From: an uncultured Flavobacteriia bacterium
GTDB taxonomy: Bacteria > Bacteroidota > Bacteroidia > Flavobacteriales_D > Crocinitomicaceae
Direction of reading: 5' to 3'
Assembly (NCBI GenBank): GCA_937975705.1
Contig: CALJTX010000043.1
Location: forward strand, 1 to 45,378
DNA length: 45,378 nucleotides
Below, in pieces: positions 32,472 to 40,439 of this stretch. The notes under the pieces are model-generated. The model worked only from the letters and a program-made list of their open reading frames with translations, was not told where the DNA came from and did no database searches. The first letter of the stretch is position 1, and each line of letters starts with the position of its first letter. The position numbers were made by a program, and so were the translations under genes.

Positions 32472-32915
32472 ATGAAAAAATTATTGCTTTCTTTTGGTGT
32501 TGTTTTCATGGCTGTACTTGGCCTTAACAGCGTCAATGCACAAATCGAAAAAGGTGCTAAAATTGAATTCAACAAAGAAGTCCATGACTACGGCAACATC
32601 AAATATGGTGGTGAGCCTTATTGTGCTTTTGAATTCAAAAATACCGGTGATGAGCCTTTGATCATCTCCAACGCAAAAGGATCTTGTGGTTGTACAGTTC
32701 CTGAATGGCCAAAAGAGCCAATTGCACCAGGAGCAAAAGGCACAATCCGTGTAAAATACGATACCAATCGTCCGGGCCCAATCAACAAAAGCGTTACCAT
32801 TACCTCAAACGCCATCAACGAGCCAAACAAAGTGATCCGCATCAAAGGTGAAGTTGGTCCAGCTCCAGAGAGCGGAACGCCGGTAAACAACGCAGGCGCG
32901 CCAACAAACAACTAA
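32472..32915 (+). CDS. DUF1573 domain exported protein
   Basis: A 147-residue exported protein. Residues 1-24 are a signal peptide (LLLSFGVVFMAVLGLNSVNAQ). The rest is one DUF1573 immunoglobulin-like domain: FNKEVHDYGNIKYGGEP, FEFKNTGDEPLII, the conserved GSCGCTVPEWPKEPI with its Cys pair, and GPINKSVTITSNA. Similar proteins occur widely in Bacteroidota, often several per genome, and their function is unknown. The C-terminus is a short Pro/Asn-rich tail. It is a single gene ending at a strong hairpin. Confidence 0.92.
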   Translation: MKKLLLSFGVVFMAVLGLNSVNAQIEKGAKIEFNKEVHDYGNIKYGGEPYCAFEFKNTGDEPLIISNAKGSCGCTVPEWPKEPIAPGAKGTIRVKYDTNRPGPINKSVTITSNAINEPNKVIRIKGEVGPAPESGTPVNNAGAPTNN

Positions 32916-32935
32916 GATTTACATCTTCAACTCAT

Positions 32936-32965
32936 AAAAAAGCCACTCCTCGGAGTGGCTTTTTT
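32936..32965. terminator. Bidirectional intrinsic terminator ending the dcw-mtn run
   Basis: The perfect stem AGCCACTCC / GGAGTGGCT (32941-32949 with 32952-32960), with a two-base loop, is flanked by A and T runs. It serves the DUF1573 gene on the plus strand and the long minus-strand run that ends with mtnC, whose stop is 15 bases away. Confidence 0.93.
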
Positions 32966-32979
32966 ATTGCGCTTCATTT

Positions 32980-33663
32980 TTAGATTTCTAAAAAGTGTTG
33001 GGCAGTAGTTGGCCAATTGGCTGTGGTACCTGGCCGAACCAATTGAATGGTCTGCAGACCTGCTTGTGCCGCAGCAGAAAGCTCGGCCGTGATATCCGAT
33101 AAAAACAAGATTTGCTCTGGAGCTAAACCCAAGAGCTGGGCAATCTTGAGGTAAGTGTCGGTGTCTTTTTTAGGGCCTGTAGTGGTATCAAAATGCTGCG
33201 AAAAATGACCCGATAAATCACCGAAATCACTGTACCTGAACAACAATTTTTGAGCGGCGACTGAACCAGAAGAAAACACACCGATTTTTAATCCAAGGGC
33301 ACGCCATTGATTGAGTGCCGCAGGTACGTCTTCATAGACATGCCCTGTGATTTGTGCAGATTCATAGCCACTTCTCCAAATTATTCCTTGAAGGGTTTTA
33401 AGTGGCGTAAGTTTGCGGTCTTCTTCGCTCCAAACTTTTAGGCAAGCCAACACTTCTTCTGTTGTAGTGAGGTGTTTACCCTCTTCTTTTGAAGCAATTT
33501 CAATAATATCTGCAAATGCTTGCTTGACTTCATTGAGTTGCGCATGCTTGGTGAGGTCATTGAGGTGTTCCCGAAAATAAGGGAACAAAACCTCATAAAC
33601 AAAGTGAATAGAGCTTGTTGTGCCTTCGATGTCGGTCAGGATATATTTGATCTGCTTATCCAA
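32980..33663 (-). CDS. mtnC: Enolase-phosphatase E1 (methionine salvage)
   Basis: A 227-residue HAD-family enzyme that enolises and dephosphorylates 2,3-diketo-5-methylthiopentyl 1-phosphate to the acireductone. The HAD motif I is ILTDIEGTTSSIHFVYEVLF (D11, E13), motif II is VFSSGSVAAQKLLF, and motif III/IV is GPKKDTDTYLKIA then ILFLSDITAELSAA. No ATG is available at the family N-terminus. The start appears to be a TTG at 33661-33663, read as TTGGATAA where the mtnD stop lies. That gives an 8-base overlap and probable translational coupling to mtnD. Confidence 0.92.
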   Translation of the reverse strand: MDKQIKYILTDIEGTTSSIHFVYEVLFPYFREHLNDLTKHAQLNEVKQAFADIIEIASKEEGKHLTTTEEVLACLKVWSEEDRKLTPLKTLQGIIWRSGYESAQITGHVYEDVPAALNQWRALGLKIGVFSSGSVAAQKLLFRYSDFGDLSGHFSQHFDTTTGPKKDTDTYLKIAQLLGLAPEQILFLSDITAELSAAAQAGLQTIQLVRPGTTANWPTTAQHFLEI

Positions 33664-34201
33664 GATGTGGCGCTTTAAAATTTTTGTAATTGTCTTCGAT
33701 ACCTGATTGCGTATAGTGGGGTGTCCAGCCAGACATATCTGTAAAGATGCGAATTGCTTTTACGAATGGGTTTTCTGGACCAGCATCAAACCAATGTTTG
33801 GTACCCGCCGGCACACTAATGAGGTCACCGCGCTGGCATAATACATTGAAAACAGGCGCGCCCTCTAGGTGAAACCAAAACAATCCTTGGCCATCGACAA
33901 AAAAGCGAATTTCATCTTCGTCGTGGATATGCTCTGCCAAAAATTTGGTGCGAATTTGGTCGTAGTTCGTTGTGAGTGAGTTGATGGAAATGACATCAGC
34001 AGTTTGGTAACCGCCCTTTGTCATGAACGGCTGCAAATCTTTTTCATACGCAGCTAAGATCGTTTCTTGGCTCGCGCTGTCATCGAAGTGCACCGCACAC
34101 TCCCACTGTTCAAAAAACACGTTGTGTTGGGCCAAAAAAGCTTGAATTGCTGAGGGTTCATTGAGTTGAACACCTTGATCCGGAATTGATAAAATTGCCA
34201 T
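33656..34201 (-). CDS. mtnD: Acireductone dioxygenase
   Basis: A 181-residue cupin that oxidises the acireductone made by MtnC to 4-methylthio-2-oxobutyrate, the keto acid precursor of methionine. The metal site is complete: H91, H93 and E97 (EHIHDEDEIRF), with H136 (PAGTKHWFDAG). Whether it is the iron or nickel form depends on the metal bound and cannot be told here. It starts 3 bases after mtnB and overlaps mtnC by 8 bases. Confidence 0.96.
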   Translation of the reverse strand: MAILSIPDQGVQLNEPSAIQAFLAQHNVFFEQWECAVHFDDSASQETILAAYEKDLQPFMTKGGYQTADVISINSLTTNYDQIRTKFLAEHIHDEDEIRFFVDGQGLFWFHLEGAPVFNVLCQRGDLISVPAGTKHWFDAGPENPFVKAIRIFTDMSGWTPHYTQSGIEDNYKNFKAPHLG

Positions 34202-34204
34202 TTT

Positions 34205-34786
34205 TTAGAGTAAAAATTCGCACTCACAAAGGTAATCTAAAGTCTCGAGATGTCGTTGAGCTGCAAAAAGAGTTTCTCCCCAAGCATAGGTACCATGCCC
34301 TGCAATGATGAAACAATGTTGTTGGATGTCAGCATGTCTTTGGTCGAGCGCTGCACAGAGCGCTGCCATTTCTTGGCTGTTGTCTATGATCGGAATTTGC
34401 AAGCTATCGAGGTGGCTCGTGCACCCTTTAAATCCTTTCTGAATTTCATAACCCTGAACAGGAAAGAAATTTTCATTAAACTGACTAATCAATACCGGAT
34501 ATTTGCCGTGGCTATGTAAAATCACTTTGGCCTCCGGGAAATGCTTGTAAATCCAGAGATGGATTTGTGTCTCATCAGAAGGCTTGACACCGTGAAACAT
34601 ACCTGAACCAATACCGTTTTGATCGATACTCATGAAGTCTTGTTCTGTGAAGTCGGCTTTGTTGACTCCAGAACGCGAAACCCAACATTGTTGGTGTTCA
34701 TCGATAAATGAGTAGTTTGTAGAGGTAGCTGGTGACCAACCTCTGGCATTGAGGGTGCGAATGAGTTGAACTAAAGCGGTTTTCAT
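34205..34786 (-). CDS. mtnB: Methylthioribulose-1-phosphate dehydratase
   Basis: A 193-residue class II aldolase-fold zinc enzyme that dehydrates 5-methylthioribulose 1-phosphate, the step before MtnC. The zinc ligands are H91 and H93 (VILHSHGKY) and H164 (IAGHGTYAWG). The substrate-binding stretches TSTNYSF and VSRSGVNKADF are typical of MtnB. It overlaps the YqeY stop (ATGA). No mtnA, mtnK or mtnN gene is in the window, so the first salvage steps must be encoded elsewhere. L-fuculose-phosphate aldolase is a relative, but the mtnD/mtnC partners decide the call. Confidence 0.93.
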   Translation of the reverse strand: MKTALVQLIRTLNARGWSPATSTNYSFIDEHQQCWVSRSGVNKADFTEQDFMSIDQNGIGSGMFHGVKPSDETQIHLWIYKHFPEAKVILHSHGKYPVLISQFNENFFPVQGYEIQKGFKGCTSHLDSLQIPIIDNSQEMAALCAALDQRHADIQQHCFIIAGHGTYAWGETLFAAQRHLETLDYLCECEFLL

Positions 34787-35235
34787 GAGTTGGCAAGCGT
34801 CTCCTTGACAAGGGCAGCGATCACTTTACCGTCGGCCTTGCCCGCTAATTTACCCGACAGCACACCCATTACCTTACCCATGTCTTGTGGGCCGCTTGCA
34901 CCGGTTTGCGCAACTGCAGCTTGCACTTCACTGCGAATTTCATCTTCGGTGAGCATTTTTGGCAAATAAGCTTCAATGACTTCTGCTTGAAATAATTCTT
35001 CGGCTGCAAGATCTTCGCGCTGCTGTGCTTGGTAGAGCGCGTAGGTCTCCATGCGTTGTTTGTGGAGCTTCATGCAGATTTTGAGCGCTGTTTCTTCTGA
35101 AACCTCTGTATCTGCGCCTGCTGTTGCCTCGAGCAATAGTTTGGATTTGATATCGCGCAGCGCCGCCAGCTTCTCTTTTTCACGAGCAAGCATGGCATTT
35201 TTGATATCGAGGTTAATGCGTTCGGTGAAAGTCAT
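34783..35235 (-). CDS. GatB/YqeY domain protein
   Basis: A 150-residue helical protein of the YqeY family, related to the C-terminal domain of GatB in the tRNA amidotransferase. Typical segments are DIKNAMLAREKEKLAALRDIKSK, YLPKMLTEDEIRSEVQ and MGKVMGVLSGKLAGKADGKV. It probably binds tRNA or tRNA-like RNA, but its own function is not firmly known. It begins 2 bases after the ftsZ stop and overlaps mtnB by 4, so it joins the division genes to the methionine-salvage genes. Confidence 0.93.
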   Translation of the reverse strand: MTFTERINLDIKNAMLAREKEKLAALRDIKSKLLLEATAGADTEVSEETALKICMKLHKQRMETYALYQAQQREDLAAEELFQAEVIEAYLPKMLTEDEIRSEVQAAVAQTGASGPQDMGKVMGVLSGKLAGKADGKVIAALVKETLANS

Positions 35236-35237
35236 GA

Positions 35238-36881
35238 TCAGTCGACGTTGTCGTGTAAGAAGTTGTTGCTGCGCAGCGTGCTAGTGCCATTGGCATCTTT
35301 GCTAATTCCAAAGCGAGAAATGCTGTCTTGATGGCTGGGTGCTTGCTGCTGTAATTGGATATTTCTACGTACAAATGCAGGCTCGTTTTCAAACTCTAAC
35401 AAACCATCTGGTTTTTTGAGCTTTGATGTGAATTCCTGAATGCGAGAAACACGCTCTTGATTTTTGCGTTGCTGTTCTTCTGGACTCAAAACGCGCTTAG
35501 GCGTTTCCATTTCAATGCGCTGATGGCTGTCATCTTCCAAAACATGCTTCACGACTTCTTGTTGGATTGGTGCTGCAACGGGTGTGGGTTGTACCACCTC
35601 TGGCTGCACATCAAATACCTCCCAACTCATGGATGTTTGTGTAGAAGCAACTACTTCTTCTTGCTCATCATAGAGGTTGAAGGTTGTTTTGGGCGTTGCC
35701 GCAACGGCATCAATTGGCGCTTCTTGTGTCTGAAAAGGATTGCTGAGCGGCGCTTCAACTTGCTTGATAAAAGGCTCTTCGGTTACGTGTGCTACTGGAG
35801 CAGAAGCGATTGACTCAAAAGGAGAAGAAAGTGGCGCAGTGATTTCTTGTTTTTTCTCTTCCTCGAGAACAACTACCGTGCGCTCTGGGCTTTTTTCAAA
35901 ACCTGTTATTGGTGATGAACTGAAACCTGTAGCGATGATTGTAAGGCTAATTTGGTCTCCGAGTGCTGCATCGTGGCCGTGGCCCCAAATGACGTCTGCA
36001 GTAGAGCCAGCTGCTTCTTGAATATAATCGGTGATGTCAGTGATTTCATCCATCATGACTTCGCGGTCACCATAAGAAATGTTGAGCAATACATAGCGTG
36101 CACCGTTGATATCGTTGTCGTAGAGCAAAGGCGAATTGAGTGCGTTTTTAACGGCAACCACTGCGCGGTCTTCGCCAGCTGCCATAGCACTTCCCATAAT
36201 GGCATGGCCAGAGTTGCGCATAACGGTATTGACATCGTTGAAGTCTACGTTGATAGCACCTGTTACGGAAATGACCTCTGCAATGCCTTTAGCTGCAACC
36301 GTCAATACGTCGTCGGCATGAGAAAAGGCCTCAGAAAGCGACATATTCTTGCCGAATTCGCGCAAACGTTCGTTGTTGATGATCAGTAAGGTATCTACAT
36401 TTTGGCGCATGCGCTCCAAACCTTCTTCGGCTTGTTGGCGTCTTTTGCGGCCTTCAAAATTAAATGGAACTGTCACAATACCTACAGTTAATATACCGAG
36501 GTCTTTGGCTACTTGCGCAATAACTGGCGCAGCACCGGTACCAGTACCACCGCCCATTCCGGCTGTCACAAAAACCATTTTGGTGTCTTTGGACAAAAGT
36601 TCGCGGATTTCTTGAATGTTTTCCATTGCGGCATTCATACCAACTTCTGGTATCATTCCCGCACCACGACCTTCAGTTAGGTTCGGGCCCAATTGTATTT
36701 TGTGTGGAACCGGAGAAAGATCGAGCGCTTGGCAATCGGTATTGCAAACGATGAAGTCTACACCGGCAATGCCTTGTAAATACATGTGGTTAACGGCATT
36801 TGAGCCGCCGCCGCCAACGCCAATTACTTTGATGATGGAGGCTGCTTGTGGGGTGTCGTGTTTTGGTAAATCAAATTCCAT
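35238..36881 (-). CDS. ftsZ: Cell division protein FtsZ
   Basis: A 547-residue tubulin-like GTPase that assembles the division ring. The GTP-binding signature is GGGTGTGAAP (about residues 110-119), and the T7 catalytic loop is NVDFNDVNTV with D213 and D216. After the GTPase and C-terminal subdomain (to about residue 320) comes a linker of about 150 residues rich in Glu, Val, Pro and Gln. A conserved C-terminal peptide with ENEPAFVRRNIQL follows, then a 40-residue tail ending LRSNNFLHDNVD. Such long tails are usual in Flavobacteriia. An upstream TTG gives a longer frame, but the ATG ending at 36881 is the better start. Confidence 0.97.
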   Translation of the reverse strand: MEFDLPKHDTPQAASIIKVIGVGGGGSNAVNHMYLQGIAGVDFIVCNTDCQALDLSPVPHKIQLGPNLTEGRGAGMIPEVGMNAAMENIQEIRELLSKDTKMVFVTAGMGGGTGTGAAPVIAQVAKDLGILTVGIVTVPFNFEGRKRRQQAEEGLERMRQNVDTLLIINNERLREFGKNMSLSEAFSHADDVLTVAAKGIAEVISVTGAINVDFNDVNTVMRNSGHAIMGSAMAAGEDRAVVAVKNALNSPLLYDNDINGARYVLLNISYGDREVMMDEITDITDYIQEAAGSTADVIWGHGHDAALGDQISLTIIATGFSSSPITGFEKSPERTVVVLEEEKKQEITAPLSSPFESIASAPVAHVTEEPFIKQVEAPLSNPFQTQEAPIDAVAATPKTTFNLYDEQEEVVASTQTSMSWEVFDVQPEVVQPTPVAAPIQQEVVKHVLEDDSHQRIEMETPKRVLSPEEQQRKNQERVSRIQEFTSKLKKPDGLLEFENEPAFVRRNIQLQQQAPSHQDSISRFGISKDANGTSTLRSNNFLHDNVD

Positions 36882-36917
36882 AATACTGCTTTGTATAACC
36901 AATTTTATCTTAAAATA

Positions 36918-38300
36918 TTAATCTTCTGAATCGTCAAAGAATTTTCTGACCGGTCCTAGAATGCGGTCAAAGAATTCGCCTCTGCGTTCAGCGTTTGAAT
37001 GCGTTTTGATTTTCTCTTGCTTTTCGGCAATTGTTTTCTCAATGACTGGGTCTTCTTGTTTGGTAACAGGCTGTTTCTCCCATGGTTGGGCGGCCTCTAA
37101 ACTCTCAAAACCTTTCAATACCAAACCAATACCCGTTGCATATTTTGGACTAGACAACACGTCGATGTCGTTGGTGTTGGCCAAGTGCTCGGTCGGGTAA
37201 CCGATGCGCGCATCCATGCCTGTGAGGTATTCGATGAGTTGGGTAAGGTGCTTGAGTTGCGAACCGCCACCCGTTACAACAATACCGCCGATGAGTTTTT
37301 TCTCGTAGTCGGTACTTTTGATTTCGAGGTTAACCAATTCGATGATTTCTTCCATGCGCGCTTGGATGATGCTCGCTAAGTTGCGCAAGGTGATTTCTTT
37401 AGGGTCACGACCGCGCAAGCCCGGTATGCAAACCACTTCGTTTTCTTTGCTTTCCGAAGCCAAAGCACTACCAAATTTAACTTTGAGCATTTCGGCCTGA
37501 CGCTGCATGATCCTGCAACCTTCTTTGATATCTTGTGTGATGACGTTACCACCAAAAGGAATAACGGCAGTGTGGCGAATGAGACCATCGTGAAAAATAG
37601 CAACGTCGGTAGTGCCGCCGCCGATATCGACGAGGACAACACCTGCTTCTTTTTCTTCTTCAGAAAGCACGGCCTCGGCTGATGCGATAGGCTCTAAAAT
37701 GATGTCTTTGACACTCAAGCCTGAGCGGTCTACGCAACGCGTAATGTTCTGCACGTTGGTCACTTGACCGGTAATGATATGGAAATTCGCCTCCAAGCGC
37801 ACGCCAGCCATCCCGATTGGATCTTTGATTTCTGGCTCGCCATCGACGATGTATTCTTGTGGAATAACAGTAATGATTTCTTCACCTGGATTCATGACCA
37901 TTTGGTACATGTCGTCTACAAATGCATCGATATCGACTTGGGAGATTTCACCGTTGGTGGTGCGGCGCGTGTAAATGCCGCGGTGTTGCATGCTTCTGAT
38001 GTGCTGGCCAGCGATGCCAACGTGTACATTTTTGATTTTGAGGTCGCCTTCTACCGCTTCTTGAGTGGCTTCAACAGCAGCATTAATGGATTGGACAGTG
38101 CGTTCAATGTTCGAAACAACTCCGCGCATCACGCCCAAAGATTCGCTTTTGCCCATTGCAATGATTTCAATTTTGTCGTGCTCGTTTTTACGACCGACAA
38201 AACAGGCGATTTTTGTGGTGCCAATATCCAAACCGACAACCACACGCGTGCGCTTTACCTCGGGATTGTTATTTTTTTCTGCAAACGATTTGTCCTTCAT
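36918..38300 (-). CDS. ftsA: Cell division protein FtsA
   Basis: A 460-residue actin-like ATPase that tethers FtsZ to the membrane. The phosphate-1 motif is VVVGLDIGTTKIACFVG near residues 20-36. The 1C subdomain follows, then the phosphate-2 loop VVLVDIGGGTTDVAIF and the adenosine motif IVVTGGGSQLKHL. The C-terminal tail RREGFFDRILGPVRKFFDD could be the amphipathic membrane helix. It overlaps the end of ftsQ by about 32 bases. A GTG at 38309 would add three residues, but the ATG at 38300 is preferred. Confidence 0.96.
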   Translation of the reverse strand: MKDKSFAEKNNNPEVKRTRVVVGLDIGTTKIACFVGRKNEHDKIEIIAMGKSESLGVMRGVVSNIERTVQSINAAVEATQEAVEGDLKIKNVHVGIAGQHIRSMQHRGIYTRRTTNGEISQVDIDAFVDDMYQMVMNPGEEIITVIPQEYIVDGEPEIKDPIGMAGVRLEANFHIITGQVTNVQNITRCVDRSGLSVKDIILEPIASAEAVLSEEEKEAGVVLVDIGGGTTDVAIFHDGLIRHTAVIPFGGNVITQDIKEGCRIMQRQAEMLKVKFGSALASESKENEVVCIPGLRGRDPKEITLRNLASIIQARMEEIIELVNLEIKSTDYEKKLIGGIVVTGGGSQLKHLTQLIEYLTGMDARIGYPTEHLANTNDIDVLSSPKYATGIGLVLKGFESLEAAQPWEKQPVTKQEDPVIEKTIAEKQEKIKTHSNAERRGEFFDRILGPVRKFFDDSED

Positions 38301-39063
38301 ATTTGACACTTATTTCTTTGTATTTGTTCCAGCCTTCGTGGGGCAGGGCTTCTTTGTAAAAATGTTTCAGACGTTCAAATTTGTCTGAAACTTCTTCGGT
38401 ACTGCGCGCTGGACCGAAGACAATTTGCTGTTCACCGAGGAGCGGAATGAGGATGAAATCGCCGTCGGCTTCAAGGTAAACTTGACCTATTAATTTATGC
38501 ATTAATGGATCATTACAAACATAATTTGAAATACGGTAGATTTGACCAATTTTTTGAGAACTTTTCAAATTTGAATTGTTAATAAAATCACAGTGAAGAC
38601 GGGGGTTATAGGTGTCTAAAATATGGCCTGAAAAGACCAACGTTCTGGCTGTGTGCAAAGCCGATCTATACATCATAAATCCGTCTTGATCAAGGTAATA
38701 GCTTTGGCCTTGTAAGTTAAAGATGCGTGCAATTGGTTTGCGAAGCTCTAATTTGATTTCCCAAGCAGCCCCGATGTGTTTGTAAACATCTACGGTTTTT
38801 ACCTCAGCCATGGCCGCAATTGCGCGTTCGATGCGGTGCACATTGAGTTCATTTGCCGTCATATTTCTGCGAAATAATTTTCCCAATTGAAGTCGTGCCA
38901 ATAATTCAGGCTTGGTTAAAAATGCATTTTCATCTTCGGCATGAATGGCAATTTTTGGAGTGCCCAAGACTTTTTGCTGTGCTGAGGCTTGCGCAAAATA
39001 AAAAATCACTGCCACACCGATAGCGAGCAGGAACCAAAAAATCCTAAAAAGCCAAATTTTCAT
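38269..39063 (-). CDS. ftsQ: Cell division protein FtsQ
   Basis: A 264-residue single-pass membrane protein. It has a short N-terminal cytoplasmic end, a transmembrane helix at about residues 5-23 (LFRIFWFLLAIGVAVIFYF) and a periplasmic part. The POTRA-like segment covers roughly residues 35-110 (FRRNMTANELNVHRIERAIAA), and the beta domain ends in QIVFGPARSTEEVSDKFERL. The sequence is divergent, as FtsQ usually is. Position between murC and ftsA supports the call. The start overlaps the murC stop (ATGA). Confidence 0.9.
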   Translation of the reverse strand: MKIWLFRIFWFLLAIGVAVIFYFAQASAQQKVLGTPKIAIHAEDENAFLTKPELLARLQLGKLFRRNMTANELNVHRIERAIAAMAEVKTVDVYKHIGAAWEIKLELRKPIARIFNLQGQSYYLDQDGFMMYRSALHTARTLVFSGHILDTYNPRLHCDFINNSNLKSSQKIGQIYRISNYVCNDPLMHKLIGQVYLEADGDFILIPLLGEQQIVFGPARSTEEVSDKFERLKHFYKEALPHEGWNKYKEISVKYEGQIVCRKK

Positions 39064-40439
39064 CGGTTGCGTGTTTGAATTTGAAGTAAATCGGTCAATG
39101 GACCAACCAAACGATCTATGTCGCCTGCGCCAATAGTGAGTATTACCCCGTGCTGAGGAGCTTTGAGCGCGGTAAGTACTTCATGAGGTTGGAGCACGCG
39201 CTTCTCCTTCATTTGCGTCAAATCTGCCAACCACTCGCTGCTCACACCTGGAATAGGGAGTTCGCGCGCCGGATAAATTGGCAACAAATAAAGTGTGTCA
39301 AGCACCGCAAGCGCACGAGCAAATTCTGCTGCAAAATCTTGTGTGCGCGAAAACAAATGTGGCTGAAATATTCCTGTAATTTTCTGGCCTGGATAAATGG
39401 CGCGAACCGAAGAAATCAAGGCGTTGATTTCGGTCGGGTGATGTGCGTAATCGTCTATGTACACCAAATTTTCAGAGCGTAGATGGTATTCAAAACGTCT
39501 TTTAACGCCTTTGAAACTCTTGAGTGCTGGCCGAAGCTGCGCTACATCAAAACCCATACAGTGCAATAGTGCAATACAGCCCAATGCGTTTTCTGCATTG
39601 TGGATACCCGGCAAACCCAATTCAAAAGCCTGAAGTATTTGGTCTCCAATTTTTAAATCTGCCACTTGAAAACCATTTTCGTAACGGAGATTCAAAAAAC
39701 TATAATGCGCTGTATGCGAATCAATTGCATAGGTGTAAACAGCCGCCAAGCTCTGGAGGTTCAGGCCTTCTTTTTGAATGCAAAATCCTTTTGGATCGAC
39801 CCGCATGGTAAACTGACGAAAACCCTGCAAAAAGGCTTCTTCACTGCCATAAATATCGAGATGATCAGGGTCTGCAGCCGTTACAATTGCCGCATAAGGT
39901 GAGAGTTGCAAAAAGCTGCGGTCAAATTCGTCGGCCTCAATCACCGCATATGGGCTACTGGCATGCAGCACTAAATTGGACTCAAAATTGCTGGCAATAC
40001 CACCCAAAAAGGAAGTGCAACCCACTTCTATTTCTGTCAATAAATGCGCCAGTAAGGAACTGGTGGTTGTTTTACCATGCGTACCCGCTACACAAAGACC
40101 TTTGTAGGTTTTGGTCAGGGCACCAAGCACTTCGGCGCGCTTGAGAATTGTAAAATGCTGCGCCTGAAAAAAGGCCAACTCTCCGAGCGCTTTGATGGCC
40201 GGCGTGTACACCACTAATGTTTTTTCAGGATCTTGATAAGCCAAAGGAATTTCGGCACCGAGGTCCTCGTAATGAATAGCGATACCTTCTTCTGCTAATT
40301 TCTGCGTGAGTGGTGTTTCAACCTTGTCATAACCAGCTACTTGCTTGCCATTGAACTTGAAATAGCGGGCCAAAGCACTCATGCCAATGCCGCCAATGCC
40401 GACAAAATATACCTGATCAAACGCTGCGAGCTGCTTCAT
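39060..40439 (-). CDS. murC: UDP-N-acetylmuramate--L-alanine ligase
   Basis: A 459-residue Mur ligase that adds L-alanine to UDP-MurNAc in peptidoglycan synthesis. The Rossmann motif is YFVGIGGIGMSALARYF at the start, and the ATP P-loop is VAGTHGKTTTSSLLAHLL. The conserved EADEFDRSFLQLSP and DDYAHHPTEINA segments are present, and the third domain covers the last 130 residues. The ATG ending at 40439 overlaps the murG stop as ATGA. It comes after murG here, with no murB or ddl gene in this part of the cluster. Confidence 0.97.
   Translation of the reverse strand: MKQLAAFDQVYFVGIGGIGMSALARYFKFNGKQVAGYDKVETPLTQKLAEEGIAIHYEDLGAEIPLAYQDPEKTLVVYTPAIKALGELAFFQAQHFTILKRAEVLGALTKTYKGLCVAGTHGKTTTSSLLAHLLTEIEVGCTSFLGGIASNFESNLVLHASSPYAVIEADEFDRSFLQLSPYAAIVTAADPDHLDIYGSEEAFLQGFRQFTMRVDPKGFCIQKEGLNLQSLAAVYTYAIDSHTAHYSFLNLRYENGFQVADLKIGDQILQAFELGLPGIHNAENALGCIALLHCMGFDVAQLRPALKSFKGVKRRFEYHLRSENLVYIDDYAHHPTEINALISSVRAIYPGQKITGIFQPHLFSRTQDFAAEFARALAVLDTLYLLPIYPARELPIPGVSSEWLADLTQMKEKRVLQPHEVLTALKAPQHGVILTIGAGDIDRLVGPLTDLLQIQTRNR

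Noticed and set aside
32916..32979. A SAM-type riboswitch near the methionine-salvage genes
   Set aside because: The mtn genes follow ftsZ and yqeY with no leader space, and the hairpin at 32936-32965 is a plain terminator at their 3' end.
37764..38306. 180-codon plus-strand frame opposite ftsA
   Set aside because: ftsA is certain on the other strand and the shadow product lacks any recognisable motif.
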